This document shows positions 40,486 through 49,486 of a DNA stretch of 51,763 nucleotides, in pieces (positions within the stretch are counted from its first letter, which is position 1; each line of letters opens with the position of its first letter). The stretch is from contig JABJQG010000060.1 in NCBI GenBank assembly GCA_018663505.1, forward strand, positions 1-51,763, written 5' to 3'. The notes beneath the pieces were generated by a model, which was given only the letters and a program-made list of their open reading frames with translations, ran no database searches and was not told the DNA's origin. The translations under genes and the position numbers were made by a program. The DNA comes from Pseudobdellovibrionaceae bacterium. GTDB lineage: Bacteria > Bdellovibrionota > Bdellovibrionia > Bdellovibrionales > UBA1609.

Positions 40486-42153
40486 ATGCAAAAGTGGAAA
40501 GATAATTCTAATAAAAAAGCAATAGCTATAGTTAGGCGTAGTAGCAGTAGCCAAGAGAGAAATACTTCAGCAGAGACTCAGGAAGAGCTGATTAGAAGCT
40601 ATTGTGAGACCAATAAGCTAGAACTAGTTAAATTTGAATCTATTATTGAAACTGCATATAAATCTACAAAGAGAACTAAATATAAAAAACTAATGGAATA
40701 TGCTCTGTCAAATGACATCCAGCATGTGCTTTTTTACATTTCAAGCCGTGAAGCTAGAAACCTCACTGATAACGAAACCAATGAGGAGCTGATTCGATCA
40801 GGTAAAATAATTATACATCACATCAGTGATAATAAAGTATATTGGGAAGGTTCTCCAGACTCAGAGTTTTTTAATAGAGATATAAATACAGTAGTAAATA
40901 AACAGTACAGTAGAGAAAATAGTACTAAGATGAAAGCTGCATATAAAACTAAGGCTGAAAAAGGGTGGTTTCCCTATCGCCATACACCTTTAGGCTATAT
41001 ACACAAAAAAGACTCAGATGATTATGGCAATCCAGTTAAAGGAACATCAAAAGTGATCCCTGACCCAAATCATAGAAATGTGGAACAGGTGAACAGAGAA
41101 TTTGAACTTAGATCTACAGGACTGTCATTCGATGCTATAGCAAAAGAAATGATAAATGATGGGTGGATACCACCTAGTAAAGCTAAAGGCTATAAAAGCA
41201 CTCTTGGTAAGCGTCTTAAAAACCCATTGTATTGGGGATACTTTTATTTAACAGATAGTCCTGTTAGGTATGAGGGCAAACATGAAGTTATTATTCCAGT
41301 AGAAATTTTGAAGAAGGTTGCAGCTATTAACGAAGGTAAAAAATGCCCTCACAAGAGTTACGGCGATCAAAATAATATTTTTGACGGCTGGTTACGCTGT
41401 GGACATGATGATTGTGGCTTAAGTATTGTCTATGACCCAAAAAAGAAAAAAATAAAAGCTACAGGTGAGGATAAAGTTTACCACTACTACAGATGTTCAA
41501 ATCAGAGAAAGATACACCCCAAGAAGGTTTACGTTAATGAGGAAAAAATTTGGGAACAGTTTGAACCAGCCGTTACCGAACTAACCATTACAGAAGATTT
41601 TGCAAAAGACATCAGGGACGCTCTTAATGAGACTAATAAAAAAGAGCAGTTAGCTATAAAGACACAAATGAATGGCTATCGTGAGGCGCTGAAGGCTCTT
41701 GACGCTAAAGAAACTAAAGCCTTTGATCTTTTTGATGATGGTACAATTGATAAGACAGCATATAGAAGACAGGTTTTAAAAACGCAGAATGATAGGGATC
41801 ACTACACTGATGAACTTGAACGTCTACAATTAGAAATTAGTAGCCAAGCAATGGTGTCTGTACAAAACGTGTTCGAACTGGCTATCAATGCGAAATCACG
41901 CTGGAAAGCTATGAAACGTGAAAAACGATTAGGATACCTAAAAGAGGTATGTTCGAACCAAAGATTAGACGAGCTAACTGTCCGATATGAGTTAGAAAAG
42001 CCATTTGAGATTCTTGCGAAAATGAAAGAAAATCAAAATTGGCGGAGAGGGAGAGATTCGAACTCTCGGAGGGCTCACACCCTCGCCAGTTTTCAAGACT
42101 GGTGCTTTCAACCGCTCAGCCACCTCTCCGTGGAATCATTTAAATTCGGTTGA
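40486..42153 (+). CDS. Serine recombinase 2, frame runs antisense through tRNA-Ser
   Basis: This site-specific integrase has a resolvase domain (AIVRRSSSSQERNTSAETQ, likely catalytic Ser19; YISSREARNLTDNETN), a recombinase domain (KGWFPYRHTPLGYIHKK ... SFDAIAKEMINDGW), a Cys-containing zinc ribbon-like part (LRCGHDDCGL ... YYRCSNQ) and coiled coils. Spacing in the catalytic motif differs from recombinase 1. At codon 519 the frame enters the tRNA-Ser 3' end, and the last 37 residues (WRRGRDSNSRRAHTLASF...) are the tRNA read antisense. In the excised circle the tail would be WRREVRNLRTASIAWAA. AAAGGAAA precedes the ATG. Confidence 0.88.
   Translation: MQKWKDNSNKKAIAIVRRSSSSQERNTSAETQEELIRSYCETNKLELVKFESIIETAYKSTKRTKYKKLMEYALSNDIQHVLFYISSREARNLTDNETNEELIRSGKIIIHHISDNKVYWEGSPDSEFFNRDINTVVNKQYSRENSTKMKAAYKTKAEKGWFPYRHTPLGYIHKKDSDDYGNPVKGTSKVIPDPNHRNVEQVNREFELRSTGLSFDAIAKEMINDGWIPPSKAKGYKSTLGKRLKNPLYWGYFYLTDSPVRYEGKHEVIIPVEILKKVAAINEGKKCPHKSYGDQNNIFDGWLRCGHDDCGLSIVYDPKKKKIKATGEDKVYHYYRCSNQRKIHPKKVYVNEEKIWEQFEPAVTELTITEDFAKDIRDALNETNKKEQLAIKTQMNGYREALKALDAKETKAFDLFDDGTIDKTAYRRQVLKTQNDRDHYTDELERLQLEISSQAMVSVQNVFELAINAKSRWKAMKREKRLGYLKEVCSNQRLDELTVRYELEKPFEILAKMKENQNWRRGRDSNSRRAHTLASFQDWCFQPLSHLSVESFKFG
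42040..42129 (-). tRNA. tRNA-Ser (UGA anticodon), integration target
   Basis: On the minus strand 42129-42040 folds as a class II tRNA. Acceptor arms GGAGAGG (complement of 42123-42129) and CCTCTCC (complement of 42044-42050) pair over 7 bp. Anticodon stem CCAGT/ACTGG surrounds the loop CTTGAAA (anticodon TGA). A long variable arm (GAGGGTGTGAGCCCTC) identifies serine, and the T-arm has GTTCGAATC. Discriminator G and an encoded CCA follow. It reads UCN serine codons. Its 3' end is the attachment core of element 2. It lies on the same strand as serS, about 200 bp downstream. Confidence 0.95.
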
Positions 42154-42271
42154 ATTTAAGAAAGGAAAATCTACCCTGTTTCTTTGTTGGGATCAAGAGA
42201 AGCTCTTGGATGAGTTTAATAAATTGTAATCTTTAGAGGGTTTACCTAAAACTGTGGGGAATTAACACACA

Positions 42272-42308
42272 CAGTCGCAAAAAGTATGGTTGTACCTTGC
42301 TGCGACTG
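42272..42308. terminator. Hairpin between serS and tRNA-Ser
   Basis: CAGTCGCA (42272-42279) is exactly complementary to TGCGACTG (42301-42308). It follows serS and precedes tRNA-Ser on the minus strand. It could end the serS message or mark RNA processing; no long T-run on the minus strand. Confidence 0.4.
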
Positions 42309-42331
42309 AATGCGTAAGTAAATGGGGTAGT

Positions 42332-43636
42332 TTAGAGGGTTATGGATTTTAGGCCGGCCATATAGGGTCTTAGTACTTCAGGGACCTCAATGGAGCCGTC
42401 TTTATTTTGGTAGTTTTCTAGTACCGCTATTAGGGTTCTGCCTACGGCTAAACCTGAGCCGTTGATGGTGTGGACAAATTGAGGTTTGCCTCCCTTTGGA
42501 CGAAAACGGATATTTGCACGCCTGGCCTGAAAATCTTCAAAATTAGAACATGAGCTGATCTCACGGAATTGATCTTGTCCTGGTAACCACACTTCTAAAT
42601 CAAAACATTTAGCTGCTCCGTAGCCCATATCCCCTGTGCAAAGCTCCATACGACGATAATGCAAGCCTAAAGCTTCTAACACCTTCTCGGCATTTTGTGT
42701 GAGCTTTTCATGCTCTTCGTAAGAATTATCAGGGTGAGCAAATTTCATAAGCTCCACTTTGATAAACTGATGTTGTCTAAATAAACCGCGAGTATCTTTA
42801 CCGTAGCTCCCCGCCTCTGAACGAAAACATGGAGTTCCTGCCACAAAATATTTTGGCAAATCCTCTTCTGCTAAAATTTCCTTAGCGTAATAATTTGTTA
42901 CAGGAACTTCTGCCGTTGGAATTAGGAAAAAATCTGTATCGCTAACCTGGAAAGCATCATCTTTAAACTTGGGCAACTGACCTGTGCCGTACATAGATGT
43001 GGCATTTACAATAAACGGTGTGGAAATTTCCTCGTAAGCATGATCAATAGTATGCATATTTAACATAAATTGAGTGAGGGCTCTTTCCAAAAGGGCACCT
43101 TTGCCTTTTAGGTAAGAAAATCGAGCTCCAGTAACTTTACCCGCAGTTTCAAAATCTAAAATTCCTAGGTTTTCTCCTAAATCCACATGATCTTTAATTT
43201 TAAAATCAAAACTTGGCTTTTCGCCAAAAACTTTTTTCTCCACATTCTGAGCTTCACTAGCCCCCATTGGAGTTTCAAAATGACAAATATTAGGAAGAGT
43301 CTGCATTAAGTTATTTAATTCAGACTCCACACCCTCCAGCTCTTTTCCTTTTTCTTTACCTTGAGCCGAGAGCTTTTGCATTTCCTTTAAAATTCCGCTG
43401 GCATCCTCACCCGCTTTTTTTAATTTCACAATTTCTTGGCTCATTTTGTTTTGTTCGGACTTAGTAGCCTCCACAAACTGAACGATTTCTTTTCTTTTTT
43501 GATTGTATTCCAAGGCGCGGTCAACAAGAGCCACGTCTTCACCTCGGTTTGCTAAACAAGATCTATAAACTTCTTTATAACCCTTTTCCCATCCAGGAAT
43601 AACTTCATTTTTTTCAATTTTTTTAATATCAATCAT
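42332..43636 (-). CDS. serS: Seryl-tRNA synthetase
   Basis: This 434-residue class II synthetase charges tRNA-Ser. The N-terminal coiled-coil arm that grips the long variable arm of tRNA-Ser is clear ([27 protein letters not shown] ... [15 protein letters not shown]). The catalytic core follows: motif 2 [21 protein letters not shown], then [15 protein letters not shown], and motif 3 [19 protein letters not shown]. It lies directly upstream of a tRNA-Ser gene on the same strand. Length and motifs are normal. Confidence 0.97.
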   Translation of the reverse strand: MIDIKKIEKNEVIPGWEKGYKEVYRSCLANRGEDVALVDRALEYNQKRKEIVQFVEATKSEQNKMSQEIVKLKKAGEDASGILKEMQKLSAQGKEKGKELEGVESELNNLMQTLPNICHFETPMGASEAQNVEKKVFGEKPSFDFKIKDHVDLGENLGILDFETAGKVTGARFSYLKGKGALLERALTQFMLNMHTIDHAYEEISTPFIVNATSMYGTGQLPKFKDDAFQVSDTDFFLIPTAEVPVTNYYAKEILAEEDLPKYFVAGTPCFRSEAGSYGKDTRGLFRQHQFIKVELMKFAHPDNSYEEHEKLTQNAEKVLEALGLHYRRMELCTGDMGYGAAKCFDLEVWLPGQDQFREISSCSNFEDFQARRANIRFRPKGGKPQFVHTINGSGLAVGRTLIAVLENYQNKDGSIEVPEVLRPYMAGLKSITL

Positions 43637-43657
43637 TCATTTCCTCGCTATAAAACT

Positions 43658-43966
43658 CTACATACCAGGGGCAATAAGAATATACATTCTTAGCAGCATT
43701 GCGAACAAAATGGCAATTAAATCAAAAATTAAAATACCCGCAAGTCCCCAGTTTCTTGATAATCTTAGAAAAACACCTGTGATAACTGTAATCAAAAACA
43801 CCAAAGACAGGGTCTTGTAACCCACGATTTCCTGCCCCACCAAAGACAGCGTGAGCCCTAACATAAAGCCTGTAAACATCTTAAGACCAAATACAAACAT
43901 ACCAGAAGATGATGACTTTATTCTTTGCTGCACATGAGAGCCAATATCTCTTACTTGAAATCCCAT
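43658..43966 (-). CDS. Small membrane protein, three helices
   Basis: This 102-residue protein has an N-terminal amphipathic part (MGFQVRDIGSHVQQRIKSSSSG) and three hydrophobic helices (MFVFGLKMFTGFMLGLTLSLVG, TLSLVFLITVITGVFL, GILIFDLIAILFAMLLRMYIL). AAGGAG precedes the ATG. It lies 21 bp upstream of serS and 35 bp downstream of the large TPR gene, so the three are probably one operon. No family is recognised. Confidence 0.7.
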   Translation of the reverse strand: MGFQVRDIGSHVQQRIKSSSSGMFVFGLKMFTGFMLGLTLSLVGQEIVGYKTLSLVFLITVITGVFLRLSRNWGLAGILIFDLIAILFAMLLRMYILIAPGM

Positions 43967-44001
43967 TTGTTCTCCTTGTTAAAATTTATAAAAAATTCAA
44001 A

Positions 44002-47000
44002 TTACCGTCCGCCGCCTAAGCGCTCAATACGTTGTTCTATTTGAGCCCTATCTGGCGCATTGGGTGCTAATAAAAAATACTGAGTATATGACTCTATGGC
44101 AAGCTCGCGCTCACCTTTAGTTTCAAAAATCGCCCCTTGTTCTTTATAAATATTAGGGTTTCCTGATTCTATGCGAGCCGCTTGCTTTAGCATTAAGATG
44201 GCTACATCTAAATTTCCTGACAACCTATAACATTTGGCCACTCTAATATAGCTTTGTGCCCCCTGTGGAGACAGCTTAATGGCTTTTTGGTACTCCCTGG
44301 CACAAAGTGAGTACTGTTTCATGCTTAAATAAGTTTCGGCTTTCAATAAATAGGGTTCTGAAAGGTTGGGATTTAGCTTTAACTCTTCTTCCGCTTGAGC
44401 AATGGATTCTTTATAGTCCCTTTGAATTAAGGCAATTTGACCTAAATAATAATGAGCCCTAGCGTATCTGGGATTTACATTAATCACTCTTAAAAATTGT
44501 TTTTTTGCTTTGTTTATTTTTTTCATTTCAAAATAAACAAGCCCCGCCTCAAATAAGGGTGTAGCATCCGCCGGATTAAGAATAGCTCCTCTAAAATAAA
44601 CATCAACGGATTCTTCAAATTTTTGTAAAGCCTTCTTTGTTCTTCCTAGTAATAAAAAACCTTTTTGAGATTTCTGATCTATATTAATTAACTGAGTTAA
44701 GACCAGCTCGGCTTCATCGTACCTCTCATCATCATACAAAATTTCACCTAGTGTCAGTCGATACTCAACAACTAAAGGGTAATTTTCCACCAAGCGCTGC
44801 GTGTAATTAACTCCAACATCAGAGCCCTGAAGGCCCCCAAGGGTTTTTGCATATATAGCTTGGGCTTGTTGGTTGTTAGCATCAATCTCAATAGCTTTAG
44901 CTGCAGCGGTATATGCATATTGATAAGCACTCATAGCGAGATGAGCCTTAGCTAAAATCACATAGGATTCCACATCTGTTTCATAGAGTTTAATGGCTTT
45001 TTTGGCATACACCACTGCCCCAGAAAAGCTATGGCGTTTTAATTCCACATAGGCAAAACCGCGAAGCACTTCATATGATTTTGGTGCTACCTTATTTGCT
45101 TTTTGTAGAATCTTAAGGGCAATGGAGTAGTTAAATTGATCGGCCTGATATTTCGATAAAGTGATATAAGCATCTAAAAGTTTTGCATCAGCTTTGATTG
45201 CTTTACCTAACCACTCAATAGCCGCCTCGGAAAAGCTGAGCTTCCACATACACTTTGCAGCCTTCAATGCCGCTTGAGCACTTTTAGGATCTAACTCAAA
45301 TGCAGATTTATAATGCGCTTGTGCTGTTTCAAAATCTCCTTGCCTAAAATATTGGTCACCTTCATAAATCATTTCACGCACATCAAGATCTAGTGCTGAT
45401 AAGGATTTTTCACCACCTAGTTTTACAATTAAATTCTTGGCCTGAGTATTTGATGGATTTAATATATATGCCTTTTTAGCAAACTTTATGGCTTCATCCT
45501 GATTATTATAACGTAAGGCAATTTCTGCTAAGCCCATATAGCCTTTGGAGGTGACTGAGCCAACAGGTAAATCATTGGATTGAAAAGCCTCATTAAGTAG
45601 TTGAGATGCTAACTCTACATGGTTAAAATGTTTTAATTCTAATAATCCTAACTTAATTTTTGAAAAATTATGCTTAGTGTTTGATTTTAAAATATTTCTA
45701 TATATTGCTGCTGCATATGTATAATTTTTTGTGCGTTCATGTAGCTCTGCCTCCAAGGCGTAAACTCTTATCCATGCCGGCCACAGTTTTTGAGTAGACC
45801 TAGCATACCCCACGCCTACATCAAAATTTCTTTCTGATTTTAATTGCAATGCCTTTAAATAATAAAACACTGTGGGCGGTTTCCCTTGTGATCCATAATT
45901 AGCTAATACCGATTCCGTTACTGTTTTAGATTCATCTAATCTTCCTTGTAAAATTAAATTTACAGTTTGACAGGTAGAGGCAGAAACCCCACCTAGGTTA
46001 ACTTTTGATACCCTTTGAGTGGCATAGCTTAATGTTCTTTTATCTTGCGTATCCTGATAAGTGTAAGGCCATAACTCTAAATATGTTAAACACAGTAGCG
46101 CCCACACTTCGTGGTTTTTTGGATCAGCTTCTAAAGCTCTAGTAAATCCATTTTGTGCTTTAAGATAATTTTTTTTAGTGTCTTTCTCAAAAGCAGAAAG
46201 CCCACGGGCTAAAATTGTTTTTAATTTAGATACTTCTAATTTTTTTAATGCAGCAGAGGGCTTTAATAAATGAATTCTCCCCCCCTGTTTTTCTGAAGGC
46301 ACAAATAAAACCGCTACAATAGCTAATAAAGCAACAATAATAAATATTAATGGCTTCCTGTTTGCTCTTTTTTTCACATTACGATTTAAGTCTTCTTGAT
46401 CCTTTAAATCTATAACTTCAGTGGCACGAGATTTGTGAGCGCTTCTGGAGGTTTTGCTCTGTGTATTAGACTGCTTACTGGTTGAAGATTGCCCACTAGT
46501 TGTTTTACCATCCCAGGCCTTCCCTGTATTTGTAGATGTTTTTTTTGAACCCGATGTTGTAGTGTCACCAGATGTTCTTTGTGTGGCTCCACTTTGTGTT
46601 TGAGATCCACGATTTTGTTTAGTATTGCCATCGTTTTCTTCAAAATCATCTGAACTGACTTTTCTAGCTGTGGATTTTATTTTCGGTGGGTCCTGCTCAC
46701 TTACATTTTTTATATCACTTATACGGTCAGAAGTAGAAATAACTTCCGTTTTGTCACTGGAATCATCAGCTTGTGGCAGATTTTTTTCAAAAATATTTTT
46801 CTGGTTAAAGTCATCAAAATCATCTTCGTCTATGGGACTATCCGTCCCTTCAAAAGGTTTTTCATTGCCTTGTTCAAACCCATCAAGATCTCCATCAGAG
46901 TCACTGATTATGGAACTACTACTGTCTGGCTCAGCATTTGAAGGAGTGTTGTCAGCTGACTTTTTTTCTTGATTAATCGAGGAACTATTTTTACTTAAGT

Positions 47001-47277
47001 TCTCTTCGTCTAAATATGCTACCTCATCAGAAAGTGATTTTAAGAGTTCATCATAAAAATCCAGTTCTTGAGTTATTAATTGCCAATTGATCTCAGGATA
47101 TAAAGAAATATACTCTTCACCAGTGAATGTACCTTCTCGAATTTTACTTAAAACCATTGAAGTTTCAAAGGGTCCAATAATCTGACCCTCTTCAGTTTTA
47201 ATCACCCATTTTTTATCTTGCTGACTCACGCTGTCTCTCGTTAATTTTTGTTTTTGAAATTCTACCTTACCATCCAC
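44002..47277 (-). CDS. Large TPR-repeat membrane protein with GYF-like N-terminal domain
   Basis: This 1091-residue protein is the longest in the window. Residues 20-70 resemble a GYF_2 domain (KWVIKTEEGQIIGPFETSMVLSKIREGTF), followed by a long acidic, Ser/Thr-rich disordered stretch (about 80-290), one membrane helix near 303-325 (PLIFIIVALLAIVAVLFV) and about 15 TPR repeats to the end (for example YDDERYDEAELVLTQLINIDQ). The TPR part is probably extracytoplasmic and scaffolds a complex. The start is a GTG at 47277 with poor ribosome-binding site; a GTG sixteen codons later is possible. Such architecture occurs near murA/serS in Bdellovibrio-like genomes, as I recall. Confidence 0.8.
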   Translation of the reverse strand: MDGKVEFQKQKLTRDSVSQQDKKWVIKTEEGQIIGPFETSMVLSKIREGTFTGEEYISLYPEINWQLITQELDFYDELLKSLSDEVAYLDEENLSKNSSSINQEKKSADNTPSNAEPDSSSSIISDSDGDLDGFEQGNEKPFEGTDSPIDEDDFDDFNQKNIFEKNLPQADDSSDKTEVISTSDRISDIKNVSEQDPPKIKSTARKVSSDDFEENDGNTKQNRGSQTQSGATQRTSGDTTTSGSKKTSTNTGKAWDGKTTSGQSSTSKQSNTQSKTSRSAHKSRATEVIDLKDQEDLNRNVKKRANRKPLIFIIVALLAIVAVLFVPSEKQGGRIHLLKPSAALKKLEVSKLKTILARGLSAFEKDTKKNYLKAQNGFTRALEADPKNHEVWALLCLTYLELWPYTYQDTQDKRTLSYATQRVSKVNLGGVSASTCQTVNLILQGRLDESKTVTESVLANYGSQGKPPTVFYYLKALQLKSERNFDVGVGYARSTQKLWPAWIRVYALEAELHERTKNYTYAAAIYRNILKSNTKHNFSKIKLGLLELKHFNHVELASQLLNEAFQSNDLPVGSVTSKGYMGLAEIALRYNNQDEAIKFAKKAYILNPSNTQAKNLIVKLGGEKSLSALDLDVREMIYEGDQYFRQGDFETAQAHYKSAFELDPKSAQAALKAAKCMWKLSFSEAAIEWLGKAIKADAKLLDAYITLSKYQADQFNYSIALKILQKANKVAPKSYEVLRGFAYVELKRHSFSGAVVYAKKAIKLYETDVESYVILAKAHLAMSAYQYAYTAAAKAIEIDANNQQAQAIYAKTLGGLQGSDVGVNYTQRLVENYPLVVEYRLTLGEILYDDERYDEAELVLTQLINIDQKSQKGFLLLGRTKKALQKFEESVDVYFRGAILNPADATPLFEAGLVYFEMKKINKAKKQFLRVINVNPRYARAHYYLGQIALIQRDYKESIAQAEEELKLNPNLSEPYLLKAETYLSMKQYSLCAREYQKAIKLSPQGAQSYIRVAKCYRLSGNLDVAILMLKQAARIESGNPNIYKEQGAIFETKGERELAIESYTQYFLLAPNAPDRAQIEQRIERLGGGR

Positions 47278-47479
47278 TAAAGTAAAGTAAGAATCTAAGT
47301 GATCTTACTCGACTTTATTCTATATAGATTTATATATTTATACACCTAAGGGGCTAGACTGAAGTCCTACTTAATTTATGCATATTAGTAATGCCTTATC
47401 TGGTATATTAAGAAGAAACATTATTTCATAGCACGTTAATCCTGAATCTCTGCTATATTTTAAAACATTAACGTTTTAA

Positions 47480-48262
47480 CTAAGGTAAACAAAGATTTAT
47501 GAGCGAACTATTAGAACATGTTTTTACGAAGTTATTATTTAAATCATATATATCATGCTTTCCTATTGCCTGACCTCTATTAAAATTGAATATCTGTTTA
47601 GTCCTATTATTGAGGTACACTTCTGTCTTTTTTAAATAACCAGCACTATCATATTTTATATGAATTAGAAAAGTATTTTGAATATCGTCAATCCAATTTA
47701 CTTTAATAAAAGTGTTCTCAACATATAAAAGATTGAGAGGAAACCGTTTATTTTTACTACTAACAGGTTCAAAAGAGATTTTTTTAGTATTGCTATTTTG
47801 TCCCGAGTTAAGTATGCCAATAAGCTCACCTGATGAATTTAGAACTGGACTTCCTGACCCCCCCGCAAAATTTTTAAATAAGCGAACAATCTGAGTTGGG
47901 TCTAATTTTAGATTAAAGCTACTTTGAAAAATATCATTTGCACTATATGTGTTAAAATAAATTTTATAAGATTTAAAAAGAAAAATATTCTCAAGTAAAC
48001 AATGATCTGCCGATATGAATATAACATGATCAGAGTGCTCATCAATTTCAACTAGGCTACCTGTGCATGCATAATTATTATTAAAGGCTGTCATTTCATA
48101 ATATAAACTAGGATTTTTTCCCGAGGCCCTGCTCATTTGAGAGCCCAAAACAATAGAAACGACCAAAAATAGAACAAGCTTAAATTTAGACAAAAAATGT
48201 ACACACGTGGAAATTGTTTCCACTGTCAATAGGTCTATTTTCTTCGTTTTTTCGTTTTGCAT
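47480..48262 (-). CDS. Exported trypsin-like serine protease, compact
   Basis: The frame is open from 48298 with only a TTG start; the methionines at 48268 and 48262 are more likely. A hydrophobic signal or anchor (KFKLVLFLVVSIVLGSQMSRASG) leads to a small trypsin-like domain: ACTGSLVEID, His in VIFISADHCLL, and Ser in FAGGSGSPVLNSSGELIGILNSG. The catalytic Asp is not obvious, although D-P-T-Q-I follows at the expected place. The C-terminal 90 residues are beta-rich with Asn and Lys. Monocistronic. Distinct from the protease of element 2. Confidence 0.7.
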   Translation of the reverse strand: MQNEKTKKIDLLTVETISTCVHFLSKFKLVLFLVVSIVLGSQMSRASGKNPSLYYEMTAFNNNYACTGSLVEIDEHSDHVIFISADHCLLENIFLFKSYKIYFNTYSANDIFQSSFNLKLDPTQIVRLFKNFAGGSGSPVLNSSGELIGILNSGQNSNTKKISFEPVSSKNKRFPLNLLYVENTFIKVNWIDDIQNTFLIHIKYDSAGYLKKTEVYLNNRTKQIFNFNRGQAIGKHDIYDLNNNFVKTCSNSSLINLCLP

Positions 48263-48359
48263 AAGCATAATTTCTATAAATAGCAACCAACATGCCAATA
48301 TTGGATTTCAGTAGAAATTCTGACAACCTCCGTACTTCAAACCTTTATTTATAACTAAT

Positions 48360-48395
48360 TTGACATAGTTTATAGTTTACTATAAACTATAAACT
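48360..48395 (+). promoter_or_regulatory. Promoter with a palindrome covering -10 and start
   Basis: TTGACA (48360-48365) and TATAAA (48381-48386) are 15 bp apart. AGTTTATAGTTTA (48367-48379) is exactly complementary to 48383-48395 around CTA. The palindrome fills the spacer and -10 and ends at the base before the ATG at 48396. No ribosome-binding site is present, so the message is probably leaderless and self-regulated. Confidence 0.6.
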
Positions 48396-49385
48396 ATGAA
48401 GACCGAAACAGAATCTCAACTACTTGATATTATATATAAAACTGGCCCTTTAAGACCTGTGGACATTGCTAAATCTTTAGATATAAGCTTACAAATGGTA
48501 CACCGACATCTTAAAAAATTACTCCAACAAAATAAAATTAAACGCCTGGGTTCGCCTCCAAAAGTCTACTATCAGTACCTTAAACCAATAGTACTTCCTG
48601 ATACCACCAAACTTGAACCTAAAGTAATTACGTATATTGAGGAGAACTATTTAATCCTCACTCCCAGTGGTGAAAGGTTATTTGGTATAAAAGGCTTTCT
48701 CTGGTGGTCAAAAAAAACAAATCAACTTAATCTAGGAAAACTTGCTTTGGAGTATATGAATGCCCACCAGCACTTTCAAAATGAGTACAATAATAAACTT
48801 GGATCCATTGATGCCACTTTTAAAATTCATAATACTTTTAAAAAAAGCTATTTAAATAAATTATTTTATTACGAGTTCTATAGCTTACCAAAGTTTGGAA
48901 AAACAAAGTCGGGGCAACTTGTCTATTTAGGTAAAAGCGGACAGAATATATCTGCCATTAAACAGCTTGTAGAAAAGTCTAAAGATACTATTAATAAAAC
49001 CATTAAACACTACCGCATAGACGCCGTTGCCTTCGCACCGCATTCTATACCGAGAAAAATTCAGTTTCTGGATGTTTTCAAAAAAAAGTTAGGACTCAAT
49101 CTTCCTCTACTCTTGCTAGATAAAATATTCGTTGAAGATTTTCCAGTTTCCCAAAAATCACTAAGCAAACTCAACGACAGAATTGAAAATGCCGAATCCA
49201 CGATTTTTCCAAATAGAAAGACCTCTTCTTTTAATAATATTTTAGTTATTGATGACGCTGTTGGCTCAGGAGCGACTTTAAATATAATTGCAAAAAAGTT
49301 AAAACTTTTAAATCCAAAGGCTAAAGTTTATGGTTTCGCCCTTACCGGTAGCTTAAAAGGATTTGAAGTTATAAATGAAATTTAA
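48396..49385 (+). CDS. Winged-helix/phosphoribosyltransferase fusion protein
   Basis: This 329-residue protein begins with a winged helix (ESQLLDIIYKTGPLRPVDIAKSLDISLQMVHRHLKKLLQQNKIKRLGSPPKVYY). It ends with a type I phosphoribosyltransferase-like domain: the PRPP loop is at about 284-296 (ILVIDDAVGSGATLN), with a strand-loop IDAVAFAPHSIPRKIQ before it. Related fusions use ligand binding by the PRTase domain to control DNA binding (as PurR does) or perform a salvage reaction. The palindrome over its own promoter suggests autorepression. Monocistronic. Ligand unknown. Confidence 0.8.
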   Translation: MKTETESQLLDIIYKTGPLRPVDIAKSLDISLQMVHRHLKKLLQQNKIKRLGSPPKVYYQYLKPIVLPDTTKLEPKVITYIEENYLILTPSGERLFGIKGFLWWSKKTNQLNLGKLALEYMNAHQHFQNEYNNKLGSIDATFKIHNTFKKSYLNKLFYYEFYSLPKFGKTKSGQLVYLGKSGQNISAIKQLVEKSKDTINKTIKHYRIDAVAFAPHSIPRKIQFLDVFKKKLGLNLPLLLLDKIFVEDFPVSQKSLSKLNDRIENAESTIFPNRKTSSFNNILVIDDAVGSGATLNIIAKKLKLLNPKAKVYGFALTGSLKGFEVINEI

Positions 49386-49486
49386 ATCTTTTCTATAAAG
49401 GCTAGCGAGAGCATGAATCAGTATCTAGAATAATTAATACCAATCCCAATAAGTAAATATTTTTGATGGAATCCGAGGCAGAGCTC

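Larger units (their letters stand above)
26871..42049 (+). mobile_element. Integrative element 2 (about 15 kb) at tRNA-Ser
   Basis: It is bounded by TGGCGGAGAG at 26871 and at the 3' end of tRNA-Ser(UGA), 42040. The right end carries a serine recombinase, and the right-hand third a replication module (tyrosine recombinase, SF2 helicase, primase-VirE, winged-helix proteins). The left half is cargo: lipoprotein, serine protease, HD phosphohydrolase and others. The complete tRNA gene is retained on the right. Confidence 0.65.

Noticed and set aside
47712-47894. Plus-strand frame within the compact serine protease gene
   Set aside because: It is antisense to the conserved GGSGSP region and has no ribosome-binding site.
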